Positions 56,160 to 64,000 of a stretch of DNA of 64,000 nt are shown here, piece by piece. The translations under genes were made by a program, and so were the position numbers. Position 1 is the first letter of the stretch. Each line of letters opens with the position of its first letter. Source of the stretch: Nocardia spumae (lineage in GTDB: Bacteria > Actinomycetota > Actinomycetes > Mycobacteriales > Mycobacteriaceae); the NCBI RefSeq assembly GCF_020733635.1, contig NZ_JAJFZL010000001.1, positions 682,001-746,000 on the forward strand, written 5' to 3'. The notes below the pieces were generated by a model, which ran no database searches, had not been told where the DNA came from, and saw nothing but the letters and a program-made list of their open reading frames with translations.

Positions 56160-56849
56160 TCAGCCCATGTTCCAGGTGACCGTCACCGTGAAGGTCACCG
56201 TCTGCTGACCCGGCTCGAGCGGGACGTCCGGCATGGCGAACTGGGCCTTGGCCTGCGGTGACGGGGATTCGCCGCTGCGGGTTTCGTTGATGGTCTTCAC
56301 ATCCTTCAATGTCAGCCCCGACAACACCGCGTACTGATTCGCGCGCGCCTTGGCGTCGGCGAAGGCGCCGGCCCGGGCATCGGCGAGCAGTTTGGAATTG
56401 TCGTCGAGGGCGAAGGAGACGCCGCGGATGCGGGTGTCGTTACCGCCGGCCTGCACCGCCGCCGACAGGATGGCGGAGGCCTTGGGCAGATCGCGGACCA
56501 CCACGTGCACGGTGTTGGTCGCGGTGTAGCCGGTCACGGCACGATCGGGTCCGTACTGCGGCTGGACCGAGACATCGGTGGTCTGGATGTCCTCGCGCTT
56601 GGCGCCGGCGTTCACCATGGCGTCATCGACGGCCTTCGCCTTACCGTTGGCGTTCTCGATGGCGGTGGAGACGTCGGGTGCGGTCACCTCGACGCCGATA
56701 TCGGCGTTCAGGGTGTCCGGTGCCCCGCGTACCTGACCGGTACCGACCACCGTCACCTCCCGCGAGGTGCCCGAATCCGAACTGCCGCAACTACTCAGCA
56801 GCAGGGTCGCACCCGCGATCACCGCCATGACGCACGTGATTCGTCGCAT
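56160..56849 (-). CDS. SIMPL-domain (DUF541) lipoprotein
   Basis: This 229-aa protein starts at ATG 56849; a TTG three codons earlier is less likely. A signal sequence ends in LLLSSC, a lipobox with Cys lipidated. The rest is a SIMPL/DUF541 domain (VTVVGTGQVRGAPDTLNADIGVEVTAPD; VQPQYGPDRAVTGYTATNTVHVVVRDL; DDNSKLLADARAGAFADAKARA), found in periplasmic or surface proteins of uncertain function. Confidence 0.87.
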   Translation of the reverse strand: MRRITCVMAVIAGATLLLSSCGSSDSGTSREVTVVGTGQVRGAPDTLNADIGVEVTAPDVSTAIENANGKAKAVDDAMVNAGAKREDIQTTDVSVQPQYGPDRAVTGYTATNTVHVVVRDLPKASAILSAAVQAGGNDTRIRGVSFALDDNSKLLADARAGAFADAKARANQYAVLSGLTLKDVKTINETRSGESPSPQAKAQFAMPDVPLEPGQQTVTFTVTVTWNMG

Positions 56850-56905
56850 AGCGCGCAAACTACGCGGTCGGCGGCGATCTGTCCCCGGGCTCGCCGAATC
56901 GGCCG

Positions 56906-57355
56906 TCAGCGCTCGACGGCCGCCTTGATCCTGCCGAGGGTTTCGTTCATGCCCGACACCAGATCGGACTCGAACCGCTGCTCACCGCCGAGGAATCCGT
57001 CGATCAGCACCCGAACCGGCTTGCGCACCCCGTTCGGGACGTCGCGGCGCTCGGTGAGCCGGGTGCCGGCCTCGGTGGCCTCGAGGGTGTAGCTCCACAC
57101 CGTGCCGTTCTCGTTCATCCGGAACGCGAAGGCCTGATTCGGCTCGAATCGGACGATGCGGGAGGTGGTCGGATAGATCTTGCGGCCGACCTTGTTGAGG
57201 TTGACCGTCCAGGTCCCGGCGCGGGCGGCACCCAGCGGGACCATGCGCAGGGTGGTCGGACTGAACTCCGGCATCCGCGACAGATCGGAGACGACGGTCC
57301 ACACCCGTTCCGGCGTGGCCGCGATGTCGATGGTGGCTTCCAGGGTGTTCGGCAA
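56906..57355 (-). CDS. SRPBCC-family polyketide cyclase/dehydrase-like protein
   Basis: The 149-aa protein has the START-like fold pattern (NTLEATIDIAATPERVWTVVSDL; GTWTVNLNKVGRK; VWSYTLEATEAGTRLTERRDV). The TTG at 57355 is chosen since a GGAGG ribosome site lies five bases before it and the fold begins there. The open frame extends 43 codons further upstream, but that part is not START-like. Ligand unknown. A perfect 20-bp palindrome lies 133 bp upstream. Confidence 0.75.
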   Translation of the reverse strand: MPNTLEATIDIAATPERVWTVVSDLSRMPEFSPTTLRMVPLGAARAGTWTVNLNKVGRKIYPTTSRIVRFEPNQAFAFRMNENGTVWSYTLEATEAGTRLTERRDVPNGVRKPVRVLIDGFLGGEQRFESDLVSGMNETLGRIKAAVER

Positions 57356-57487
57356 CGCTGCCTCCGAGATTGTCCGGCGAAAATTTTCGGTACGCGAGAT
57401 TATGACGACCGGTACCGCCGATCCTAGTAGTGGCCGCTCGACATCCATGCGTGTGAGCGACGCCACTTTATTGCCGAAGATCAACTA

Positions 57488-57507
57488 GATCACATTCTGA
57501 TGTGATC
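57488..57507. promoter_or_regulatory. 20-bp palindrome in the SRPBCC upstream region
   Basis: GATCACAT-TCTG-ATGTGATC has perfect 8-base arms. It is in the 259-bp region between the SRPBCC gene and the next rightward gene, so it may control either. The TCACAT/ATGTGA arms resemble operators of GntR-type or CRP-type regulators, without proof. Confidence 0.55.
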
Positions 57508-57614
57508 GGTTTCGCTGACCGTAATACCGGACGCACAATGGCGGATAGATATACGGCAGGCAACGAAGCAACCGACTGGAGCTCAGGCTTTTACGTCCCG
57601 TGAGGTGATCGGCC

Positions 57615-57812
57615 GTGAATATTCGAACCATCCTTCACCGTCGACAGGCGGAATCGGTTCCGTTACTTCCCGATTCGGAATCCGGACCGCTGTCGGCAGC
57701 CTTCCGGCAGCACGGCAGGCGATCCCGGCGCGACCGGGCGGAACGAGAGGAAAGACTCGAACGGCTGCTGACTCCCAGCGAACTCGACCTCGTCCAGCAC
57801 CGGCAGGTGTGA
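57615..57812 (+). CDS. Small hydrophilic protein, 65 aa, unknown
   Basis: GTG 57615 has AGGTGAT at eight bases upstream. The product is rich in Arg and Glu (RRSRRDRAEREERLERLL), suggesting a short coiled segment, and ends SELDLVQHRQV. It precedes the response regulator-flavoprotein gene by 63 bp on the same strand and could be part of its transcript. No family recognised. It could be non-coding. Confidence 0.4.
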   Translation: MNIRTILHRRQAESVPLLPDSESGPLSAAFRQHGRRSRRDRAEREERLERLLTPSELDLVQHRQV

Positions 57813-57875
57813 TGCCGTGGTGCCCGTAGCGAACATCCTCGGCAACTTGCCGGTCGGACGCTCATACTTTCCGAT

Positions 57876-59549
57876 GTGACTTCACCAGCTGCCGTCAAAC
57901 CGGTAATCCTCAGCGTCGACGACGACCCCGGTGTCTCCCGGGCCGTGGTCCGCGACCTGCGGCGGCGATACGGTGCGGACTACCGCGTCATGCGCGCGGA
58001 TTCCGGCGCCTCGGCACTGGACGTGCTGCGTGAACTGAAATTGCGCGGTCAGCCGGTCGCGGTGCTGATCGCCGATTATCGGATGCCGGGAATGGACGGC
58101 ATCCAATTCCTGGAGAACGCGATCGACCTGCACCCCTACGCCCGGCGGGTGCTGCTGACGGCCTATGCCGACACCAATGCCGCCATCGATGCGATCAATG
58201 TCGTCGATCTCGACCACTATCTGCTCAAGCCGTGGGATCCGCCGGAGGAGAAGTTGTATCCGGTGGTCGACGCGCTGCTCGAATCCTGGCGCGGTGACGA
58301 CCGGCGCCCGGTGCACGAAACGAAGGTGATCGGGCACCGCTGGTCGGCGCGCAGTTCCGAAGTGCGCGAATTCCTGGCCCGCAATCAGCTGCCCTATCGC
58401 TGGTATCTGGCCGACGATCCGGAAGGCGCGCGCTTGCTCGAGGCCGCGGGCGCCGATGCCGAGCAGTGCCCGGTGGTGATCGATCCGACCGGCAACGTGC
58501 TGTTGTCGCCGTCGGACAGTGAGCTGGCCGGATGTGTGGGCCTCAGTACCGATCCCAGCGGCGAGTTCTACGACCTGATCGTGATCGGCGGTGGTCCGGC
58601 CGGACTCGGCGCGGCCGTGTACGGCGCCTCGGAGGGATTGCGCACCGTCCTGGTGGAGCGCACCGCCACCGGCGGCCAGGCCGGGCAGAGCTCGCGCATC
58701 GAGAACTACCTCGGCTTCCCGGACGGTCTGTCCGGCGCGCAGCTGGCCGATCGGGCCCGGCGTCAGGCCGTCAAATTCGGGGCCGAACTCATCACCGCGC
58801 GCGAGGTGGTCGGCCTGGAGGTGTGCGGTTCGGCACGGCGGGTGCTGTTCGCCGACGGTTCGTGCGTCAGCGCGCACGCAGTCCTGATCGCCACCGGCGT
58901 CAATTACCGCCACCACCCCGCGCCGGGGGTGGACGACTTCACCGGCCGCGGGGTCTACTACGGCTCCGCGATGACCGAGGCCGCCGACTGCGCCGATCGC
59001 GACGTCTACATCGTCGGTGGTGCGAATTCGGCCGGCCAGGCCGCGGTGTTCCTGTCCCGGCAGGCCGGTTCGGTGCACATCCTGGTGCGCGGCAGTTCAC
59101 TGGAACAGTCGATGTCGCACTATCTGATCCAGCAGATCGAGGCTGTGCCGAATATCAAGGTGCACACCAACACCGAGGTGGTGTCCGCCGACGGCAGCGA
59201 TCATCTGGAACGAATCGTGCTGCGCAACAACGCGACCGGCGCCGAGGAGAAGGTCGACGCGGAACGCCTGTTCCTGTTCATCGGCGCGGCGCCCGAAACG
59301 GATTGGCTGGACGGACTTCTCATCCGCGACACCGCCGGTTACCTGCTCACCGGGCCGGACCTCGTGATCGACGGCGCGCAACCGCCGGGCTGGGAATTGC
59401 CCCGGCCCCCACATCATCTCGAAACCAGCATCCCCGGCGTGTTCGTCGCCGGCGACGTGCGCTCGGAATCGGCGAAGCGGGTCGCCTCCGCGGTCGGCGA
59501 GGGCGCGATGGCGGTCATGCTGGTCCACCGGTATATCGCCAAACAGTAG
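57876..59549 (+). CDS. Response regulator fused to a thioredoxin-reductase-like flavoprotein
   Basis: Residues 1-125 are a receiver domain with acidic pocket Asp15-Asp16, phosphoacceptor Asp67 (LIADYRMPG), the LLTAYAD threonine and LLKPWD lysine. Residues 140-215 form a linker with a thioredoxin-like pattern. From residue 228 a FAD/NAD oxidoreductase follows: FAD loop IGGGPAG near 235, NAD(P) loop VGGANSAG near 378 and the late GVFVAGDVRSESAKRVASAVGEGAMAV. The CxxC expected between the two binding domains is absent (GSAMTEA occupies it). The start is GTG 57876. A histidine kinase is encoded 12 nt downstream. Confidence 0.88.
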   Translation: MTSPAAVKPVILSVDDDPGVSRAVVRDLRRRYGADYRVMRADSGASALDVLRELKLRGQPVAVLIADYRMPGMDGIQFLENAIDLHPYARRVLLTAYADTNAAIDAINVVDLDHYLLKPWDPPEEKLYPVVDALLESWRGDDRRPVHETKVIGHRWSARSSEVREFLARNQLPYRWYLADDPEGARLLEAAGADAEQCPVVIDPTGNVLLSPSDSELAGCVGLSTDPSGEFYDLIVIGGGPAGLGAAVYGASEGLRTVLVERTATGGQAGQSSRIENYLGFPDGLSGAQLADRARRQAVKFGAELITAREVVGLEVCGSARRVLFADGSCVSAHAVLIATGVNYRHHPAPGVDDFTGRGVYYGSAMTEAADCADRDVYIVGGANSAGQAAVFLSRQAGSVHILVRGSSLEQSMSHYLIQQIEAVPNIKVHTNTEVVSADGSDHLERIVLRNNATGAEEKVDAERLFLFIGAAPETDWLDGLLIRDTAGYLLTGPDLVIDGAQPPGWELPRPPHHLETSIPGVFVAGDVRSESAKRVASAVGEGAMAVMLVHRYIAKQ

Positions 59550-59561
59550 GAGGTGGGCACT

Positions 59562-61040
59562 GTGACCGACAAAGTGACGGGCACCCGGACGGTCTGTGAC
59601 CCGCAGGAACTGCGCACGCTGTTCCTGTTCGAGAAACTCGACGACGAACAGCTCGCCTGGCTGTGCCGCGAAGGTCGGGTCGAGTACTTCGAACCCGGTC
59701 CGGTCTATCGCGAGGGCGACCCGGCGACCTGCTTCTACGTGCTCATGGACGGCGAAGTCGTGCTGTCCAAGATGTCCGCGGGTGAGGACCTCGAGCTGGT
59801 GCGCACCGATCATCGCGGGTCGTACGCGGGCGCGTGGACGGCCTATATGGGAGAGCGGGCCGACCAGAACTACACCGGCTCGCTGACCGTGACCAGGCCG
59901 TCGAAATTCTTCGTCCTCGAGGCGGCCACCTTCGCGCACATGATGCAGGAGTGGTTCCCGATGGCACTGCACCTGCTCGAAGGCGTGTTCTTCGGCAACC
60001 GCAACACCAACGAGATCATCGGCCGGCGCGAACGGCTGCTGGCGCTGGGCTCGTTGTCGGCCGGGCTGACCCACGAACTGAACAATCCCGCGGCCGCGGC
60101 CGTGCGCGCCACCTCGTCGCTGCGCGAGCGAGTGGCCGGAATGCGGCACAAGCTCAAGATGATGGCGCACGGCAAATTCGATTCCGCCACACTCGAATCG
60201 CTGGTGCAGTTGCAGGAGGAGGCCGCCACCCAGGTCGCCAAGGCGCCGACGCTGACGCCGATGGAGGCCGCCGATCGCGAGGACGAACTCGGTGATTGGC
60301 TGGCCGACCACGGCATCGCCGGTGGCTGGGATCTGGCGCCGAATTTCGTCCAGGCCGGATTCGACATCGATTGGATGGAGCGGATCTCGGGCACCCTGGG
60401 CGACTGTGACGGTGGGGTTTTCGAGGGTGCGATCCGCTGGCTGAACTACACGGTCGAAACCGAGCTGCTGATGAACGAGATCACCGATTCGACCGGGCGG
60501 ATCTCCGCACTCGTCCATGCGGCCAAACAGTATTCGCAGATGGATCGGGCGCCGTTCCAGGTGGTCGACATCCACGAACTGCTCGACAGCACCCTGGTGA
60601 TGCTGGCGCGCAAGATCGGTGACGGCATCACCGTGGTCAAGGAATACGATCACGCGCTACCCGAGGTGCCCTGTTACGCAGCGGAATTGAATCAGGTGTG
60701 GACCAACCTGATCGACAACGCCGTGGCCGCGATGAACGGGGCGGGCACCCTGACGGTGCGCACCTATCGGGAGAACGACTGTGCCGCAGTGGAGATCGGC
60801 GATACCGGCCCCGGTGTGCCGGAGGCGCTACGGGATCGGATCTTCGAACCGTTCTTCACCACCAAACCCGTCGGTGAGGGCACCGGTCTCGGCCTCGATA
60901 TCTCGTTCCGGATCGTGGTGAACAAACACGGTGGCGATATCCGGGTGGAGTCCGTTCCCGGCGACACCCGGTTCATCGTCCGGCTGCCACTGGAGGCGGC
61001 GAGCGTTGCCGGGGCGGCGGCCGAGACAACCGAACAGTAA
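59562..61040 (+). CDS. Soluble histidine kinase with N-terminal cNMP-binding-like domain
   Basis: This 492-aa protein starts at GTG 59562, placed by the AGGAGG at 59548-59553; an earlier GTG overlaps that ribosome site. Residues 20-140 fold like a cyclic-nucleotide-binding domain but lack the usual FGE...RxA phosphate-binding cassette. The phosphoacceptor His171 is in GLTHELNNP. The ATPase domain has NLIDNAVAAM, DTGPGVP, FEPFFTTKP and GTGLGL. No TM helix is seen, so it is cytosolic. It is presumably the partner of the fused regulator upstream. Confidence 0.9.
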   Translation: MTDKVTGTRTVCDPQELRTLFLFEKLDDEQLAWLCREGRVEYFEPGPVYREGDPATCFYVLMDGEVVLSKMSAGEDLELVRTDHRGSYAGAWTAYMGERADQNYTGSLTVTRPSKFFVLEAATFAHMMQEWFPMALHLLEGVFFGNRNTNEIIGRRERLLALGSLSAGLTHELNNPAAAAVRATSSLRERVAGMRHKLKMMAHGKFDSATLESLVQLQEEAATQVAKAPTLTPMEAADREDELGDWLADHGIAGGWDLAPNFVQAGFDIDWMERISGTLGDCDGGVFEGAIRWLNYTVETELLMNEITDSTGRISALVHAAKQYSQMDRAPFQVVDIHELLDSTLVMLARKIGDGITVVKEYDHALPEVPCYAAELNQVWTNLIDNAVAAMNGAGTLTVRTYRENDCAAVEIGDTGPGVPEALRDRIFEPFFTTKPVGEGTGLGLDISFRIVVNKHGGDIRVESVPGDTRFIVRLPLEAASVAGAAAETTEQ

Positions 61041-61184
61041 GCGCCGCAATCCGATCCGGTACCGCCCGAGGTCCGGGTTTTCAATCGTGGAAACGGCCGG
61101 TACGCTGCGAGCCGCGCCGGAGGTCGTTCGGCGCTCGCGCCGGAGGAGCTCCGGCCACGCCGGACCACTCGGGGGTTACCCACG

Positions 61185-61610
61185 ATGAAACGACTGACCG
61201 TGACGGCTGTCGCGCTGGCAGCGCTGGCCGTCGGCCTGACCGCCTGTGGCAGCGACGACCATTCGTCCGCCGATGCCAACGGCCTGCGCAGAAACGGTTC
61301 GGCCGTCGCCACCTCGGCTCCCGCGAACGTCCCGCCCACGTCGGCCGCGTCGCCGTCGACGCCCGCCGCGGAGCCGAGTGCCACGGAACATCAGAACAGT
61401 GCGACGGCCTCACAGACCACCTGCGGCGAATTTCGCAAACTCGATGTCGAGGGTGAGAAGTCGCTGATGGAGCGCATTCTCGCGGAGAATCCGGGTTCCA
61501 AGTTCGAGGGCAGCCCGAATGTGGCGCTGGGCACCGCGAAGCTGGTGTGCCTGGCCAAGAGTGAGGCCGACAAACCCGTACCGGTCGCGATCGGAATCGC
61601 CGAGGAGTGA
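61185..61610 (+). CDS. Small lipoprotein A
   Basis: The 141-aa protein has a signal sequence ending in lipobox LTAC (Cys21). A Ser/Ala/Pro-rich spacer follows, containing GLRRNGS. The last 60 residues form a small domain with cysteines at TTCGEF and KLVCLA. It lies 117 bp before a second, shorter lipoprotein sharing the GLRRN segment. No family recognised. Confidence 0.75.
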   Translation: MKRLTVTAVALAALAVGLTACGSDDHSSADANGLRRNGSAVATSAPANVPPTSAASPSTPAAEPSATEHQNSATASQTTCGEFRKLDVEGEKSLMERILAENPGSKFEGSPNVALGTAKLVCLAKSEADKPVPVAIGIAEE

Positions 61611-61727
61611 TCTCCGCCAGGTCCGCTGTACTGGGCTTTTAGGTGGTCATACGGGATCGATAAGCGTTGTGTCGCACCGTATCGGTGTGCGCCGCGGCAG
61701 GAGCGGCGCTCGATCCGGGGAGATCTC

Positions 61728-62009
61728 GTGAAGAAGTGCGCCGTTGCCGGACTGTCGGCGGTCGTTGTCGTTCTCGGGCTGACCGCCTGTGGCCACACCG
61801 ACCAGGGCGAGAAGACCTGCTGCAGCCCGCCGAGCGCACCCGCGGGCAGCGTCGCGACGCCGACGGCCGCGCCCGACGACGGCTCGGGCCTGCGCCGGAA
61901 CAATTCGCCGAGCCCGACTCCGCCGCCGACCTCCGCCCGGCTGCTGCCGCACATCACACTGCCGCACATCACCTGGCCGAAAGAGTCTCCGGGGGCTGCC
62001 GATCGGTAG
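61728..62009 (+). CDS. Small lipoprotein B
   Basis: The 93-aa protein starts at GTG 61728. The signal sequence ends in LTAC, like lipoprotein A, and the mature part is Pro/Ser/Thr-rich with GLRRNNS and a LPHITLPHITWP pair. It lacks the C-terminal domain of lipoprotein A, so it may be a shortened paralogue. Function unknown. Confidence 0.65.
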   Translation: MKKCAVAGLSAVVVVLGLTACGHTDQGEKTCCSPPSAPAGSVATPTAAPDDGSGLRRNNSPSPTPPPTSARLLPHITLPHITWPKESPGAADR

Positions 62010-62025
62010 CGTCGACCCCCGGTCG

Positions 62026-62071
62026 TCAACAATGGGTTGACGCTCCCCGGGTGGTCAACCTAAAGTTGACG
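62026..62071. promoter_or_regulatory. Twin GTCAAC-N5-GTTGAC operators of clpC2
   Basis: Perfect dyads GTCAAC-AATGG-GTTGAC (62026-62042) and GTCAAC-CTAAA-GTTGAC (62055-62071) start 29 bp apart. The second ends one base before the clpC2 ATG. The clpC2 product has its own helix-turn-helix segment, so self-binding is likely. Confidence 0.75.
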
Positions 62072-62072
62072 C

Positions 62073-62867
62073 ATGACCGAACGCATCCGCCTCGACGATC
62101 TGATCGACGGCATCAAGCGCGCACGACCCGACGATGTACTCGAACAGCTCACCGAAGCCGTGGTGGTCGCCGGGCATATGAGTGAGGTGGCCGACCATCT
62201 GATCGGCCACTTCGTCGACCAGGCCCGCCGCTCGGGCGCCTCCTGGACCGATATCGGCCAGAGCATGGGCGTCACCAAACAGGCGGCGCAGAAACGATTC
62301 GTCCCCAAGCCGGGCGATCCGGCGATGGATCCCAATGCCGGATTCGCGCGCTTCACCCCTCGGGCGCGCAATGTGGTGATGGCGTCGATGGAGGAGGCGC
62401 GGCAGGCCGGCAATGCCGAGATCCAGCCGGAACACCTGGTGCTCGGCCTGCTGAGCGAACCGCAGGGGCTCGCCGCTCACGCGATCATCGCCGAGGGGGT
62501 GACCCTGGACGCGGTGCGCCGGGTCGCGGCCGCGGCGCTGCCGCCCGCTGGGGACGAGGTGCCCGCGCTGATCCCGTACACCGCGGCCGCCCGCAAGACG
62601 CTGGAACTGACCTTCCGTGAGGCGCTGCGGCTCGGGCACAACTACATCGGCACCGAACACCTGCTGCTGGCGTTGCTCGAACAGGAGGACGGCGCCGGCG
62701 TCCTGGCCGGACTCGGCCTGCGCAAGGACGGTATCGAGCGGGATATCGCGGGGCAGCTCGCACAGGTCATGCCGCCGAATCCGGTCGATCCGCCGGCCTC
62801 GCCGCAGCCTCCGCAACCTCCCGTTCCGCCACAGCCGCCGGTGCCGCCCGCCCCGCCGGCGCGCTGA
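62073..62867 (+). CDS. clpC2: Clp N-domain protein ClpC2
   Basis: This 264-aa protein lacks any ATPase module. An N-terminal helical region carries a helix-turn-helix (SWTDIGQSMGVTKQAAQK, residues 57-74). Two Clp N-repeats follow (RFTPRARNVVMASMEEARQAG ... HLVLGLL, then YTAAARKTLELTFREALRLGH ... HLLLALL), and a Pro-rich tail ends it. The layout closely matches M. tuberculosis ClpC2, reported to bind cyclomarin-type ligands and regulate its own promoter. It would sense or buffer ClpC1-targeting molecules. Confidence 0.88.
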   Translation: MTERIRLDDLIDGIKRARPDDVLEQLTEAVVVAGHMSEVADHLIGHFVDQARRSGASWTDIGQSMGVTKQAAQKRFVPKPGDPAMDPNAGFARFTPRARNVVMASMEEARQAGNAEIQPEHLVLGLLSEPQGLAAHAIIAEGVTLDAVRRVAAAALPPAGDEVPALIPYTAAARKTLELTFREALRLGHNYIGTEHLLLALLEQEDGAGVLAGLGLRKDGIERDIAGQLAQVMPPNPVDPPASPQPPQPPVPPQPPVPPAPPAR

Positions 62868-63036
62868 TTCCGGCCGCCACGCCGATGAGCCGGCTGTGCC
62901 GCGGGTGCGGCCGACCGGTGGGATCGCCGGGTCGCGCCCGTGATCGCAGGCAGAACCGGCGGGCGGATCGCGGGCCGATACGGCTGAGCAGTTGTGGGGC
63001 TGATGAGGTGATCGGTGGTCCGGATACGATATTGCT

Positions 63037-63330
63037 ATGGCGGACGGATCGAATTCCGACCTGATCGCGGGGGAACTACGCGCAGATCTCCTGCGCGCGC
63101 TGTCCTATGTCGAAACCGAGGACGGTCCGGACGGGAGCTACATCGTCAACGGCGATCTGCCGCCCGAGGTGGCGCCACCGTTCATTCGGGCGATCATGCG
63201 GATCGAGGCGGAACTCCTGCTCCACGACGCCGAGCAGGTGACCGTCGAACGCGGGGAACCACGCAGTCCCGAAGAGCGCCGCACCGATGCCTTCGTGGCG
63301 CTGGCGTTGCGGGTCACCGACGATACGTAA
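63037..63330 (+). CDS. Conserved small protein, 97 aa, unknown
   Basis: ATG 63037 opens a 97-aa acidic protein: LIAGELRADLLRALSYVETEDGPDG, then PPEVAPPFIRAIMRIEAELLLHDAEQVTVERG and RRTDAFVALALRV. It looks like a compact helical protein with a typical codon pattern. No family recognised. It lies 277 bp upstream of groEL2 on the same strand, and CIRCE boxes separate them. Confidence 0.65.
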   Translation: MADGSNSDLIAGELRADLLRALSYVETEDGPDGSYIVNGDLPPEVAPPFIRAIMRIEAELLLHDAEQVTVERGEPRSPEERRTDAFVALALRVTDDT

Positions 63331-63408
63331 CCGCCCGGCCCGGCCCGGAATCGGCGCGCCTCGCCGGATATCGCCGATCGCGAACGGCCCACCCATCTTG
63401 TCCGTAAC

Positions 63409-63435
63409 CTTGCACTCGGTACTGGCGAGTGCTAA
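63409..63435. promoter_or_regulatory. CIRCE element 1 (HrcA site)
   Basis: CTTGCACTC-N9-GAGTGCTAA, matching the CIRCE consensus arms (TTAGCACTC/GAGTGCTAA) with N9 spacing. The HrcA repressor binds such sites upstream of chaperonin genes. Confidence 0.9.
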
Positions 63436-63442
63436 AAAGGGT

Positions 63443-63469
63443 CTGGCACTCTCGACCAGTGAGTGCTAG
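63443..63469. promoter_or_regulatory. CIRCE element 2 (HrcA site)
   Basis: CTGGCACTC-N9-GAGTGCTAG, a second CIRCE copy 7 bp after the first, about 140 bp before groEL2. Confidence 0.88.
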
Positions 63470-63541
63470 GTCGGGCAGGTGAGACCGGGTTCCCAGACAC
63501 CCTCGGTCGTCCGTCGCGGGCACCGAACCTGGCCAGCGTAA

Positions 63542-64000
<459 letters not shown>

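Noticed and set aside
56906..57484. Longer 192-aa version of the SRPBCC protein
   Set aside because: The extra 43 N-terminal residues do not fit the START-like fold, and a strong GGAGG stands before the TTG at 57355.

Overview
The window is GC-rich actinobacterial DNA from the Mycobacteriales, most likely Nocardia or a close relative. The call rests on gene content and order recalled from M. tuberculosis. Going left to right, thiD, thiC, xthA, a GNAT acetyltransferase, def, a DUF3263 protein, a LytR_C protein, sodC, a YbdK-type ligase, a Cdc48-like ATPase, pssA, psd and groEL2 appear in the same relative order as the H37Rv stretch Rv0422c to Rv0440. Accessory blocks are interleaved among them.

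Layout. 1-10 kb: the edge of a serine hydrolase gene, then a seven-gene acyl-CoA catabolic operon (AtuA-like protein, fadE13, accD2, accA2, fadE12, echA7, TetR regulator) in the order of H37Rv Rv0976c to Rv0971c. 10-12 kb: a self-regulated SnoaL / DUF3237 / TetR operon and tRNA-Glu(CTC). 12-17 kb: a membrane glycosyltransferase pair, a deazaflavin-type nitroreductase-family protein and a membrane-anchored NERD protein. 17-24 kb: thiD, two divergent TetR-enzyme modules (epoxide hydrolase, FAD monooxygenase) with clear palindromic operators, and thiC behind a TPP riboswitch. 24-30 kb: homogentisate catabolism (hmgA, fahA) and fadE5. 30-36 kb: the xthA to ybdK core block. 36-42 kb: an accessory block (alpha/beta hydrolase, TetR, aldo/keto reductase, F420-type oxidoreductase, amidohydrolase, PAP2 phosphatase). 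42-49 kb: a complete Mrp cation/proton antiporter operon. 49-54 kb: a membrane protein, the AAA ATPase, pssA and psd. 54-64 kb: a GlsB-type membrane protein, a FabH-like synthase, a SIMPL lipoprotein, an SRPBCC protein, a two-component pair whose response regulator is fused to a flavoprotein, two small lipoproteins, clpC2 and the start of groEL2 behind two CIRCE boxes.

The most unusual finding is in the mrp operon. Between mrpE and mrpF lie two nearly identical 24-codon open reading frames on a 71-bp tandem repeat. Each is joined to its neighbours by a 4-nt stop/start overlap, so every junction from mrpA to mrpG is translationally coupled. Other points worth a second look are twin palindromes upstream of clpC2, the REC-flavoprotein fusion that lacks the thioredoxin-reductase CxxC, and a NERD domain that appears to have lost its catalytic lysine.

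Operators were read by eye and product names come from motif and family recognition, with no database search. No insertion sequence, prophage, CRISPR array or clear pseudogene was seen.
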